The notes beneath the pieces were generated by a model that worked only from the letters and a program-made list of their open reading frames with translations, ran no database searches and had not been told where the DNA came from. The position numbers were made by a program, and so were the translations under genes. Source: Dehalococcoidales bacterium (GTDB lineage Bacteria > Chloroflexota > Dehalococcoidia > Dehalococcoidales > UBA3254). From it: a stretch of DNA of 58,740 bases. The DNA is taken from positions 1 through 58,740 of the forward strand of contig JAFGOB010000139.1 of NCBI GenBank assembly GCA_016926695.1, given 5' to 3'. This document shows, piece after piece, positions 18,687-27,556 of the stretch. Every line of letters begins with the position of its first letter. Position 1 is the stretch's first letter.

Positions 18687-19805
18687 TTATAACTCAACGG
18701 CTGATTCATACGGAATATACTCTATGCCTGTTGCTTCTGCTACAGGCTGGCTGGTCAGCTTACCTTTATAAACGTTCAGACCTCTACGTAACGGAATATC
18801 ATTACGCAGTGCTTTTTCATAACCCGAGTTGGCCAGTTTCAAGGCATAAGGGAATGTGGCATTTGTTAAACCGAAAGTAGAAGTCCGTGCAACACAACTG
18901 GGCATGTTGGAAACGCAATATTGAATTACACCGTCAATCGAAAAAACCGGTTGATCGAAGCAAGTCGGTATGGAAGTCTCGAAACAGCCGCCCTGGTCAA
19001 TAGCCACGTCTACCATTACCGAACCTTTTTTCATCTGTAAGATCATCTCCCGTGTTACCAGTTTTTTTGCTCTGGCACCTGGAACCAGTACGCCGCCAAT
19101 CACCAGATCAGCATTTTTTAAAGATTGTTCAATATTATCCGGGTTAGAAGCCAGCAATGTAATTCGTCCGCCCAGGATATCATCCAGATATCTTAGCCTC
19201 TCCAGACTGATATCCAGTAAAGTGACATGCGCTCCCATCCCCAGGGCTATTTTGGTAGCATTCAGCCCTACGGTACCTCCTCCGAAAATAACTACATTTC
19301 CCGGTTGTACTCCCGGTACGCCACCCAATAAAATTCCGCTTCCTCCGTTCTCTTTTTCCAGATAATGCGCGCCGACCTGTACTGATAATTTCCCGGCGAT
19401 TTCACTCATCGGAGTCAGCAGCGGCAGCGAACCATTATCTGTTTGTACTGTTTCATAGGCAATCCCTATTATGTGTTGTTTTAAAAGCGCTCTGGTTAGT
19501 TCCGGTGCCGGGGCTAAATGCAGATAGGTGAATAAAAGCTGGTCCCGCTGAAGTAAGTTATATTCTTCTGGCATAGGTTCTTTTACCTTGAGTATCATCT
19601 CGGCTTCTATAAATATAGCCTTTGCTGACTGTACGGTTTTTGCTCCTGCAGCCAGATATTCGGCATCTGTTATCCCTGCCCCTTCTCCGGCTGAGTTCTG
19701 AACCAGCACCTGATGACCATTTTCAATCATGGTACGAACGCCGGACGGCACCAAGGCAACCCTGTACTCGTTATTTTTTATCTCCTTTGGTACTCCTATT
19801 ATCAA
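18687..19805 (-). CDS. ald: Alanine dehydrogenase
   Basis: A 372-residue NAD-dependent alanine dehydrogenase of normal length. It starts MIIGVPKEIKNNEYRVAL (conserved Arg and Lys substrate-site residues). It has the family segments LFTYLHLAPAPELTRALL, the NAD fold GGGTVGLNATKIALGMGAHVTLLD (about 172-195), and GGVLVPGARAPKL-like GARAKKLVTREM. It interconverts alanine and pyruvate plus ammonium. The start is a TTG behind AGGAGG. It sits 34 bases upstream of the aminotransferase gene in the same direction, which fits an alanine/pyruvate shuttle releasing ammonium. Confidence 0.93.
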   Translation of the reverse strand: MIIGVPKEIKNNEYRVALVPSGVRTMIENGHQVLVQNSAGEGAGITDAEYLAAGAKTVQSAKAIFIEAEMILKVKEPMPEEYNLLQRDQLLFTYLHLAPAPELTRALLKQHIIGIAYETVQTDNGSLPLLTPMSEIAGKLSVQVGAHYLEKENGGSGILLGGVPGVQPGNVVIFGGGTVGLNATKIALGMGAHVTLLDISLERLRYLDDILGGRITLLASNPDNIEQSLKNADLVIGGVLVPGARAKKLVTREMILQMKKGSVMVDVAIDQGGCFETSIPTCFDQPVFSIDGVIQYCVSNMPSCVARTSTFGLTNATFPYALKLANSGYEKALRNDIPLRRGLNVYKGKLTSQPVAEATGIEYIPYESAVEL

Positions 19806-19873
19806 AGCTATCTGTTCCTCCTATCTAATTATAAGGACGTGGAATCAGGATTTTGATTCAAACGGTTCGATGG

Positions 19874-20521
19874 TCAGATCATGCCGGCATCAAAAACGAT
19901 CCTGCCGCTGACGATGGTTATCAATGTTTTCAGCCCGGCGATTTTATGAGGATTAATATTCAGTATGTCTCCGTCAATCACGCAAAAATCAGCCAATTTA
20001 CCTGACTCAATCGATCCCTTAACGGTTTCCATATGGTCCAACCAAGCCCCATTGATTGTATAGTTGCGAATCGTTTCGGCAACCGAGATGCATTGATCCC
20101 TGCCGCTAACCTTACCGGTGGCTTTGGATTCTTTTAATGCTGCCGATTGGACCCCTGTTTCCCAATCCGGATATGTCGCGGGAGCATCCGAGTTGTCAGC
20201 GACATGAATTCCATTATCCAGCATCGTACGCAGAGGCCAATGATAAGCCTCTCTTTGAGAACCGATTACTGAATCCATTAATCCGGATATTGTCCATTTT
20301 ATGGATGACTGAACGTTCATACCCAGTTCATGTCCGTTCTGCTTTCCGAACCTGCCTACCTTCCTGATCGTATCCGGTCTCGGAAAGTCACTGTGGATCG
20401 TATAATGTCTAGCATCCCATGGATCTTCCTGAATGCACTTCATATATTGGGTCAGGATATTGCCGTTATCAATTACTGAATCGGCAAGAGTTAATCCCGA
20501 ATTGACACTGGTTGATTTCAT
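19874..20521 (-). CDS. Internally deleted YtcJ-type amidohydrolase
   Basis: A 215-residue protein from the ATG preceded by AAGGAG. Residues 1-25 (ending in SVIDNGNILT) match the extreme N-terminus of its neighbours, whose equivalent is DLIISNGRVITVD. The next residues, QYMKCIQEDPWDARHY, correspond to residue 384 onward of paralogue A, and similarity continues to the C-terminus. About 358 codons, including the HxH metal site, are therefore missing in frame. The joint is near 20450-20453, where GACC could have served as microhomology. It has a good promoter (dyad copy 3) and RBS, so it is probably expressed, but it cannot be a normal amidohydrolase. It may be a pseudogene kept for downstream expression, or a regulatory or partner subunit. 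Confidence 0.8.
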   Translation of the reverse strand: MKSTSVNSGLTLADSVIDNGNILTQYMKCIQEDPWDARHYTIHSDFPRPDTIRKVGRFGKQNGHELGMNVQSSIKWTISGLMDSVIGSQREAYHWPLRTMLDNGIHVADNSDAPATYPDWETGVQSAALKESKATGKVSGRDQCISVAETIRNYTINGAWLDHMETVKGSIESGKLADFCVIDGDILNINPHKIAGLKTLITIVSGRIVFDAGMI

Positions 20522-20555
20522 GCCGGTCTCCTTATAAAACTGACCCGGTAAGTAA

Positions 20556-20602
20556 AATTTACTTTGGTTCCATATCACGGTCAATAGCTCGTAACAGCTA
20601 TT
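20556..20602 (-). promoter_or_regulatory. Promoter with dyad operator, copy 3
   Basis: On the minus strand the dyad (arms at 20596-20602 and 20583-20589, 6-base spacer) overlaps -35 TTGACC (20584-20579). A 17-base gap leads to -10 TAAATT (20561-20556). The geometry is identical to copies 1 and 2. The transcript start should lie about 28 bases before the deleted amidohydrolase gene. The likely unit runs 20521 to 12844. The dyad also lies about 30 bases upstream of the LuxR-type regulator's promoter. Confidence 0.8.
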
Positions 20603-20631
20603 TTTTTATTCAGGATATGCAGTGTTTTGGA

Positions 20632-20661
20632 TTGACAAAATCGCCGGACCGCTGTTATAAT
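20632..20661 (+). promoter_or_regulatory. Sigma70-type promoter of the LuxR-type regulator
   Basis: TTGACA (20632-20637) and TATAAT (20656-20661), both consensus hexamers, are separated by 18 bases. The start codon at 20759 follows a leader of about 90 bases. The operator dyad copy 3 lies just upstream of the -35. Confidence 0.75.
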
Positions 20662-20758
20662 TTCAGACATTCCAGTGAAATAATAAAACTTATTTTCATA
20701 TATTGAAATATAAAATTAAAAATTTAATACAAAAACCCGTGTATGTGCGAGTATTGCA

Positions 20759-21916
20759 ATGGGCATGTTAAAGGGTAAAGACGTTGATGAAATAATTAAC
20801 CTGATGCAATTATGTCCATCACCACTAAAGACCAGTGATGACATTAACCGGTTCTTTTTAGAAACCCAAAAAGTTTTTGAAGCAGATGAACTGGTATTCC
20901 TTTATCCTGACAATCAGACCAATGGAATAGATCTGAAACGTTCCTTCAACCTGCGGAGGGACAGGTCTTTTCTTTCCAGATATGCGGACTACTTCTGGAG
21001 ACTTGACCCGCTTTATAGTGCAGAATTTAGCGCTGAACATAATATGCCGGCTTTCCGGACCGAAGATGTAATGCCCTACAGTCATTTCGTTAAATCGGAG
21101 TATTATTATGATTTTCTACAACCGCAAAACCTTTTCAGCGAACTGGCGATCCGGCTTTGCTTTAAATCCTACTTCCTCGGCGCTATATCTCTTTTACGCT
21201 CGAAAAACCGTCCGTTTTTCGACAAGAACGATGTGCGAAAAGCCGAGTTAATAATACCTTATATCATCAATACGATAGATGTGGATGAGTTGTTTTTCAG
21301 GCATTTTGAAGAGCAAAAGCTATTCGAGCAATGGCTGGAGACCCAGTCTGAAGGAATAATTCTGCTAGATTCCAATTTTCACACCCTTTATTATAATGCC
21401 AGGGCTAACTTATTTGGTTTATTGCTGACAGGCAGAAAATCTGCTCCAGCACATAATGACGAGTCCAGGGATATTTATATTCCGGACGTTATTATCAGGG
21501 ATTGTATATGTTTGGCCAGGTCAAATAACGGTAAAAATATATTGCCGGGGTATGATAACAGGATAGTCAATATGGGAACAAACAAACGATATCATATACA
21601 GTATTTTATTTTTTCTTCTAATAATTCAGAAATTGATAAACCCAGGTTTGTAATAATAATCAACGATCTCAGCAGATATGGTATTGACACCGAGCAGATA
21701 ATACTGAGTCAGGCAAAATTGAGTAACAGAGAAGCCGTGGTAGCCAGATTTGCCGGTATGGGATGGACCAACAAAGAAATAGCCGATACCGTTCATTCAA
21801 GCCCGTTTACAGTCCAAAACCAGCTTAAGAGGATATTTGAAAAGACCGGTTTAAAAAACCGGACTCAACTTGCCAATCTTATGAAGTACTCTGACAGTAT
21901 TGATAATTTAAGATAG
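20759..21916 (+). CDS. LuxR-type (GerE) DNA-binding transcriptional regulator
   Basis: A 385-residue regulator. The last 60 residues form the LuxR/GerE helix-turn-helix (LSNREAVVARFAGMGWTNKEIADTVHSSPFTVQNQLKRIFEKTGLKNRTQLANLM, residues about 325-378). The N-terminal 190 residues could be a GAF-like sensor. The middle (QWLETQSEGIILLDSNFHTLYYNARANLFGL) resembles a PAS domain. No receiver domain or membrane segment is present, so it is probably a one-component, ligand-sensing regulator. It diverges from the catabolic operon starting at 20521, and the shared gap holds operator copy 3. It is the best candidate for the protein binding all three dyads. ATG 20765 is an alternative start; the RBS is weak. 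Confidence 0.85.
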   Translation: MGMLKGKDVDEIINLMQLCPSPLKTSDDINRFFLETQKVFEADELVFLYPDNQTNGIDLKRSFNLRRDRSFLSRYADYFWRLDPLYSAEFSAEHNMPAFRTEDVMPYSHFVKSEYYYDFLQPQNLFSELAIRLCFKSYFLGAISLLRSKNRPFFDKNDVRKAELIIPYIINTIDVDELFFRHFEEQKLFEQWLETQSEGIILLDSNFHTLYYNARANLFGLLLTGRKSAPAHNDESRDIYIPDVIIRDCICLARSNNGKNILPGYDNRIVNMGTNKRYHIQYFIFSSNNSEIDKPRFVIIINDLSRYGIDTEQIILSQAKLSNREAVVARFAGMGWTNKEIADTVHSSPFTVQNQLKRIFEKTGLKNRTQLANLMKYSDSIDNLR

Positions 21917-21936
21917 CTTAAAAAAATTAATTTTAC

Positions 21937-22362
21937 CTATCCGGACCTGGAGTATAGCGGACTGGTCACAACGGAAAAATGAAAAACAGGCTTATCGATT
22001 CGTTTTAAGATCAGGGGACAGTGTTTTATACCTGGCGGGATAAAAATCATACAGCTCCTGTTGATGGTGAATTTCTCATCTTCCATCCAGAACTCTACCT
22101 CTGTGTTCATGTTATGCGGGTTCGTGTAATCGCTGCCGATAAGTCCAATTATTTCCGGCACATCATGATGATGACTGTCTCCCATTTGTGTCTTGGGGGG
22201 TCTGAAGTACCATGAGCAGTTTATCTGAAAAGACCCCGGTGTGTTTTTTTCATCCATCCATAGTATGCGTGTGGCGAACTCTGAATACCTTGCCGCTACA
22301 TCGGGTTTTTCATTCATTATTAGTTCCGTCAGGATATATTGCCCGTATTTTCCTTCAGCCAT
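21937..22362 (-). CDS. Cupin-fold protein, paralogue 1
   Basis: A 141-residue single-domain cupin-like protein. Motif 1 is SHHHDVPEIIGLIGSD (metal-ligand His, His, Glu) and motif 2 is MIFIPPGIKHCPL, with a further His. It is homologous over its length to the protein at 32806. The start is MAEGKYGQYILTEL, shared with MAERKYEKYILTDL in the paralogue. It may be a small metalloenzyme (dioxygenase, isomerase) or a ligand-binding protein. It converges with the LuxR-type gene and diverges from the dehydratase-like genes at 22580. Function unknown. Confidence 0.7.
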   Translation of the reverse strand: MAEGKYGQYILTELIMNEKPDVAARYSEFATRILWMDEKNTPGSFQINCSWYFRPPKTQMGDSHHHDVPEIIGLIGSDYTNPHNMNTEVEFWMEDEKFTINRSCMIFIPPGIKHCPLILKRIDKPVFHFSVVTSPLYSRSG

Positions 22363-22481
22363 AACGATAACGCTCCCCGATAATTTATTTTAGTAATCCG
22401 GTTACCGCAAATAGAGATATAACAGTACGGTGACTTGAAAAGAATCCATGAAGTATGTGTAAAATGTATAGGTGTCAGCCG

Positions 22482-22500
22482 GATAATATTAAATATTATC
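22482..22500. promoter_or_regulatory. Perfect 19-bp palindrome upstream of the dehydratase-like genes
   Basis: GATAATATT and AATATTATC flank a central A: 9-bp perfect arms. A possible promoter, TTGAAA (22435-22440) and TGTAAA after 17 bases, lies just upstream, so a protein bound here would sit in the early transcribed region. It lies between the divergent cupin (22362) and the gene at 22580. The cognate regulator is not identified. Confidence 0.5.
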
Positions 22501-22579
22501 TTCTGTAGTGTGGGGCAGTTTTTATTTTTTCCTGCTGATTTTTATCGAAGCCGGCAAATCATAATTGAGAGGGAATGAT

Positions 22580-23722
22580 ATGCAAAATGAACGTTTGGAT
22601 ATCCATTTGAGGGAAAGGCCTGCCCAACTGGAAGAGGCGAAAAGGAAGGGCGTTAAAGTAATCGGCTACTTTCCCGGTAACTACGTACCCGAAGAGCTGA
22701 TATATGCTTCCGGTGCGATACCTGTGTGTCTTGCCAACGGAGGCAGCCCACAACCGGCTGCGGCGGCCTTGTCGGTTGTTCCCAATATGATATGTCCTTT
22801 TGCCCGGACTCAGATAGGGGAAAGGCTGTCAAAGAAGGACCCTTATTACAGCATGATAGACATGCTAGTCGCACCGATAACATGCCAGCATTTGAAGAAG
22901 GCGGCGGAGGTCTGGGAGTATTTTGATGGCCTGGAGATATTCAAGCTTGGTATCCCGCAACAGCATAAAAACGACTTTGAGCTGGAATATTTTGGCGGCC
23001 GGCTGCGGTTACTGAAGGACAGGCTTCAGACATTCACCGGAAATAATATTACCGCTGAAAAAATGAGAGAAGCTGTTGAGCTCTATAACAGGATGAGGGT
23101 TTTACTGAGGCAGATGAGTACACTGCGAAAGGCTTCTACACCGTCGATCAGCGCCCTGGATTTTATCAAACTCAACCACGCCTCTTTTTATGCCGATCCA
23201 GTTTTTATGGTGGAGGTGCTGGATTCTGTCTACAGGGAATTGAAGCAAGAAAATCAGGGCATAAAGATAGAATCGCCCAGGATTTTGCTAGTGGGTCCCA
23301 GTATTGGTAAAGGTGATTATCAGGTACTAGAGCTTATTAGTGCGGCAGGCGGCGAAATCGTCATCGAAGAAATCTGCGAGGGCGTCAGGTATTACTGGAA
23401 TGAAATAGATAACCGGGGTGATATCTTTCAATCCCTTGTTAAAGGGTACCTGGTTGACAGGGTGCCCTGCGCTTTTATGAGGTACTCAACCGGTGAAAGG
23501 TTCAACCACGCACTGAGATTAATAGAAGAATTCAACGTATCCGGCGTGATATGGTATGAGCTGCTCTGCTGTGAGACTTACGATTCTGAATCCTACTTTT
23601 TCAGCAGGAAGCTCAGTGAACGGAATATCCCGATGCTTACTCTGGAATACGATTACGGTACGGATATCGCAGGTCAATTGAAAACCCGTATAGAAGCTTT
23701 TATCGAGATATTGAAGGGGTAA
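22580..23722 (+). CDS. 2-hydroxyacyl-CoA dehydratase / benzoyl-CoA reductase family subunit
   Basis: A 380-residue subunit of the HgdB/FldB/BcrB-C family, which carries a [4Fe-4S] cluster for radical dehydration or reduction of acyl-CoA thioesters. Family segments are GYFPGNYVPEELIYASGAIPVCLANGG (residues about 28-54), ICPFARTQIGE, APITCQHLKK (cysteine ligands), and FSRKLSERNIPMLTLEYDYGTDIAGQLKTRIEAFIEIL at the C-terminus. The ATG after GAGAGGGA is chosen; a TTG at 22565 lies before it. It pairs with the gene starting 3 bases later. No ASKHA-type activator ATPase is in the window, although the family needs one. Confidence 0.85.
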   Translation: MQNERLDIHLRERPAQLEEAKRKGVKVIGYFPGNYVPEELIYASGAIPVCLANGGSPQPAAAALSVVPNMICPFARTQIGERLSKKDPYYSMIDMLVAPITCQHLKKAAEVWEYFDGLEIFKLGIPQQHKNDFELEYFGGRLRLLKDRLQTFTGNNITAEKMREAVELYNRMRVLLRQMSTLRKASTPSISALDFIKLNHASFYADPVFMVEVLDSVYRELKQENQGIKIESPRILLVGPSIGKGDYQVLELISAAGGEIVIEEICEGVRYYWNEIDNRGDIFQSLVKGYLVDRVPCAFMRYSTGERFNHALRLIEEFNVSGVIWYELLCCETYDSESYFFSRKLSERNIPMLTLEYDYGTDIAGQLKTRIEAFIEILKG

Positions 23723-23725
23723 AAA

Positions 23726-25117
23726 ATGAAAGAATTTCTTGGGTTATGTGGCTTCAATGAAAAGGAAATTGAGCTGGAGCTACCCAGAGTAGAGAAGGCA
23801 TTTACCAAGCTGGGAATTACCGCCAGTGATATCGAGCAGGGTAAGCTCAGGCTCAAGACCTATTACGCTATAGAGCTTGAGGGCGTAAGAAAAATCATCC
23901 GGCTTGTTTTGAGGGAATGTATCAATTCACTGCTGGTAAAAGATGAGGGGGTTGAAAAGATCATATACGGATTTATGTGCCCGGGGATCGATCTGATCAG
24001 CTCTGCCCTGGCCTGTAAATCAAGGAAGGTGTATGCCATACATCATAGCTGGGCCTTGCATATTGTGGTCGGTTGTATTTTGGGGAAACTGGAGGGCATC
24101 CTGGAAGCGGCTGAGGAAAAGTGGCTTAAAGCCGGGATAGTATCACATTGCGCTAATGTGAAGACACTGGTAGGGCCGGTTATGCTGGGTTTGTTCCCGA
24201 AACCTGATCTGCTTATAACGTCGGGGTTTCTTTGCGAAACGGCTCCGAAGACACTCGATCTGCTTTACGAGCTTTACAACATACCTGTGCGGTATATTGA
24301 TGCCCCCCCGGACCGGGAGTTAGGAGAATATTCCCTCCCTAATGATCGTGTTGCCCCTATGGCCGCCTTGAGTATGAGGAAAGTTGTTCAGGCAGTCCAG
24401 GAGATCGTCGGTTTTGAGATTTCCGATGACTTGCTGACTGAGGTGCTGGAAGCCAGGAACAGACAGGAAGCAGTGATGGGCAGGATAAAAGCCGTAATCG
24501 AAAACAGCAACCCGCTTCCCCTGAGCCCCGCACTTGAAAATATCTGGACGTGCCTGGGAGCATTGCCGTTAAACATCGATGGCATCGAAGAAGCGACTGA
24601 AGCGCTGAGTACCCTGTATATCGAATTGCAGGAAAGGGTTGCCAGGGGTATAGGCGTAGTTGAAAAAGATGCTCCGAGGGTTATGGCGATCCTTCCGATG
24701 GGACAAACGGACCCCAGGCTGGAACAGTTGGCCTGTGAAGTCGGCATAGCTATAGTGGCTACGGACCAGAGTGTTGTAATGCCTCCCCTGGGAACATCCG
24801 ACGATCCTTACGTTAAATATTTTATCGCACGGTTGAACGGCTCCATGGGATTACCTTTAAAAAAGAGAGTTCCTTTAATCGTTGAAGGATGCAGAAAGCT
24901 GAATATTGACGGGGTTCTGGACAGATACCATGTCGGCTGCCGTTCTGTAGCGGCTGATGCCCTTCTGATTGAAAGTGCTGTAAAAAGGGAACTGGGGATA
25001 CCTGTTTTACTACTTGAATGGGAAAGTTTTGATCCAAGGGTTTTCAATCTCAATGAATACAAGAAAAGATTGGAAATATTCAAAACCATGATGCTTGAAA
25101 AGAAAAACAAAACGTAA
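23726..25117 (+). CDS. 2-hydroxyacyl-CoA dehydratase family second subunit
   Basis: A 463-residue partner of the preceding subunit, starting 3 bases after its stop with an overlapping AAGGGG RBS. The family layout is visible: MCPGIDLISSALACKSRKVY, a cysteine in VSHCANVKTLVG, FLCETAPKTLDLLYELYNIPVRYIDAPPDRELGEY (about 170-205), then the C-terminal DRYHVGCRSVAADALLIESAVKRELGIPVLLLEWESFDPR and a final helix. It is longer than the first subunit, as in larger HgdA-like partners. Together they probably form a heterodimer acting on a CoA thioester. Whether it is a true dehydratase, a reductase or another HgdB-like enzyme cannot be told from sequence. Confidence 0.82.
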   Translation: MKEFLGLCGFNEKEIELELPRVEKAFTKLGITASDIEQGKLRLKTYYAIELEGVRKIIRLVLRECINSLLVKDEGVEKIIYGFMCPGIDLISSALACKSRKVYAIHHSWALHIVVGCILGKLEGILEAAEEKWLKAGIVSHCANVKTLVGPVMLGLFPKPDLLITSGFLCETAPKTLDLLYELYNIPVRYIDAPPDRELGEYSLPNDRVAPMAALSMRKVVQAVQEIVGFEISDDLLTEVLEARNRQEAVMGRIKAVIENSNPLPLSPALENIWTCLGALPLNIDGIEEATEALSTLYIELQERVARGIGVVEKDAPRVMAILPMGQTDPRLEQLACEVGIAIVATDQSVVMPPLGTSDDPYVKYFIARLNGSMGLPLKKRVPLIVEGCRKLNIDGVLDRYHVGCRSVAADALLIESAVKRELGIPVLLLEWESFDPRVFNLNEYKKRLEIFKTMMLEKKNKT

Positions 25118-26015
25118 AAATAAACGGCGGCAGCCTGTCATAGTCTTCATTTTGCCTAATTGGCCTGATATACCTTTTCTTCATTGGGGTGTGAGAATCA
25201 TCCATGCCACTTGCAGAGTCTGCCTGTGGTACCGGCGGGCGACCCGGCCGGAGGCTCCACAATAGCAGATTTCGGCGTAATCTTGGATTTAAGAGACTCT
25301 CACGTCGGGCTACGCCCCCCTCAGAGTGGACCGAATATGCTATTGTTTCGGCGGTCTATATAGACCAGTCGATATAGATGTGGTAATGCATCGGCAGTAC
25401 CTGACCGGAATAATACCCACCTTCTGGGTAAGCCGGGCATTTGTCTCCAGTTTTAGCAATATATTTGAATATGGTTTGGCTTTAGCCGGAGGACTGGCTG
25501 TAAGCATGGTTATTTTACTGCTGTTCCTCAGAAAATTCATTGCCCGGACGGACTGAAGCCCGCTACGGTACTGTTTTAGAGTACACCGGCAGGGTTGAAG
25601 ACCTTCCAAAAACCCACCAAATCTCTTAATATTTGCTATTCCTGTTCAGGGGTAGTAGTATTAGTTTAATTAATAGTATACAAAATATACTTTCCGGATT
25701 GGATGTACTTTAAATTCGGGCAGCGAAGGCCAGCAAAACCAGATTCTGAGCATTGTCTGGCGGGAATTGTTTTCTGATTATATAGCATTATTCACCGTAT
25801 ATCTTCGTGGAAAATTTGTCAGGGCCAGGACCCGGGTATTTCACCCTTATAAATTCGGGATAGTGCGTTATTTATTGAATATAGCCAGTTATATGGTTCG
25901 GATAATCCTTCGAGAACAAAAATTGCACAAGCTCAAAAGGTGAATTTACAAAGAATGATACCAGTTAATAAAATTAACTGCGAAATAGTCCAGAAAAGGG
26001 TGGTTTCCAGGCTCA
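25118..26015. other. Gene-poor 0.9-kb stretch with two unrecognised short frames
   Basis: Two plus-strand frames look mildly protein-like. At 25326-25556 a 76-residue frame ends in a clear hydrophobic helix (ALAGGLAVSMVILLLFLRKF), possibly the C-terminal remnant of a membrane transporter. At about 25674-25941 an open frame with no ATG encodes VWRELFSDYIALFTVYLRGK and a basic C-terminus; a TTG could give about 58 residues. I recognise neither and would treat both as remnants or small unknown proteins. No RNA gene was seen. Confidence 0.3.
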
Positions 26016-27410
26016 TTGCAGAAACGTAGTGTACTTGATGATAATCGAATCGGCAGGTTGCTACTGAAGCTGGCTACACCTTCCTTTTTTAGCATGTCTG
26101 TGATGATGATGTATAACATCATCAATACTGTTTTCGTCAGCCATTATGTCGGTCCTCTGGGTATTGCCGGTCTCTCTATTGTCTTTCCCCTGCAAATGTT
26201 TTCGATGGGAATCGGGCAAATGGCCGGTATGGGTGGGGCTTCACATATTTCCCGTCTGATTGGCGCTCATAACATTCCGCGGGCGGAAAAGGTGCTGGGG
26301 AATGCGTTATCGCTGGCAGTAATCCTGGCCCTGGTGATCACAATTATCGGCCTTTTCCAGACAGACTTATGGCTCAGATTCATGGGGTCATCGGAAACCA
26401 TTCTACCCTATGCACGGGATTATTTCACTATAATCCTGGCCGGCAATGTACTTCCAACCTTTGCCATGGCTACATCAGCTTTATTAATCTCCGAAGGAAA
26501 TGTGCGCATCTCTATGACCGGGATGGTCACCGGGGCAGTGATAAATATTATCCTGTGTACGATTTTTATTATTCCGCTGGGCTGGGGGATCAAAGGGTCT
26601 GCTCTGGCTGCCGTACTGGCACAGACAGTCGCTGCGGGCTATTATCTTTGGTATTATTTCAGAAAAAAAACCTTTCTTAATATTCATCTCAGGAACATGA
26701 TGTGGGAATGGGATATAGTGAAAGGAATTATAACCATAGGGCTTGCCTCGTTTGTCCGGACACTGGCCGGCAGTCTCTCGGCTATCGTCGTCAACAGATT
26801 CCTCCTGGCTTATGGAGGCGATCTGGAGATATCGGCATTCGGACTTATCAACCGCATCATGATGTTTGCCATGATGCCGGGACAGGTTATCGGCCAGGGC
26901 TTGCAGCCGATACTCGGGTTTAATTTCGGCTCTATGCATTTTGACCGTGTACTGAAGGCTATCTGGATAGGAGTCATATCTTCCACAGCGTGGAGCGTCA
27001 TAGCCTTTCTGGTAATCTACTTTATTCCGACACCGATAGTGGGCATTTTCACCTCCGATCCGGAGCTTTCCGAAATAACTGTCTATGCCGCCAGGCTTAT
27101 CTTTTTAGGTCTCTATGTGGTAGGATTCATGAATGTCGGTTCAATCATATTTCAATCACTGGGGAAAGCTATACCTGCCTTTGTTACCGCTCTGGCCAGG
27201 CCAGCTTTATTTCTGATCCCGCTGGTGGTCCTGCTATCCCATTTCCTGCAATTGAAGGGTGTGTGGCTGGCTTTCCCGATTACCGACGGACTGACTGCCG
27301 TTCTGGTTATAATTTTCCTGATTCCACTGATGAGATCAATAAAGAAAATGAGCAAGTCGAAGACTGCTCCGGACGCGGTATCTTCTCTGGCAGGGGAAAA
27401 GACGCCATAG
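26016..27410 (+). CDS. MATE-family multidrug/metabolite efflux transporter
   Basis: A 464-residue inner-membrane protein with about twelve hydrophobic segments. The MATE pattern is plain: an N-terminal LATPSFFSMSVMMMYNIINTVFVSHYVGPLGIAGLSIVFPL, GMGGASHISRLIGA, and the second half restarting after residue 230 with TIGLASFVRTLAGSLSAIVVNRFLL. It exports cationic drugs or metabolites in exchange for Na+ or H+. The start is a TTG after AAAAGGGTGG. The tail is polar and lysine-rich. It stands alone and converges with the oxidoreductase at 27557. Substrate unknown. Confidence 0.92.
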   Translation: MQKRSVLDDNRIGRLLLKLATPSFFSMSVMMMYNIINTVFVSHYVGPLGIAGLSIVFPLQMFSMGIGQMAGMGGASHISRLIGAHNIPRAEKVLGNALSLAVILALVITIIGLFQTDLWLRFMGSSETILPYARDYFTIILAGNVLPTFAMATSALLISEGNVRISMTGMVTGAVINIILCTIFIIPLGWGIKGSALAAVLAQTVAAGYYLWYYFRKKTFLNIHLRNMMWEWDIVKGIITIGLASFVRTLAGSLSAIVVNRFLLAYGGDLEISAFGLINRIMMFAMMPGQVIGQGLQPILGFNFGSMHFDRVLKAIWIGVISSTAWSVIAFLVIYFIPTPIVGIFTSDPELSEITVYAARLIFLGLYVVGFMNVGSIIFQSLGKAIPAFVTALARPALFLIPLVVLLSHFLQLKGVWLAFPITDGLTAVLVIIFLIPLMRSIKKMSKSKTAPDAVSSLAGEKTP

Positions 27411-27556
27411 GAACGCGCGCCCTGCGATTGAGCATGTCCCTTGATCGGCCTGTTCTCCGATGGGGATAACAGTGTATAATTTACATAATATGATAATTCC
27501 AACTTATCCGGTTATGGTGTCCAAATGTGTTTCTGTTGAAAGCGGTTGAGAAGCAA

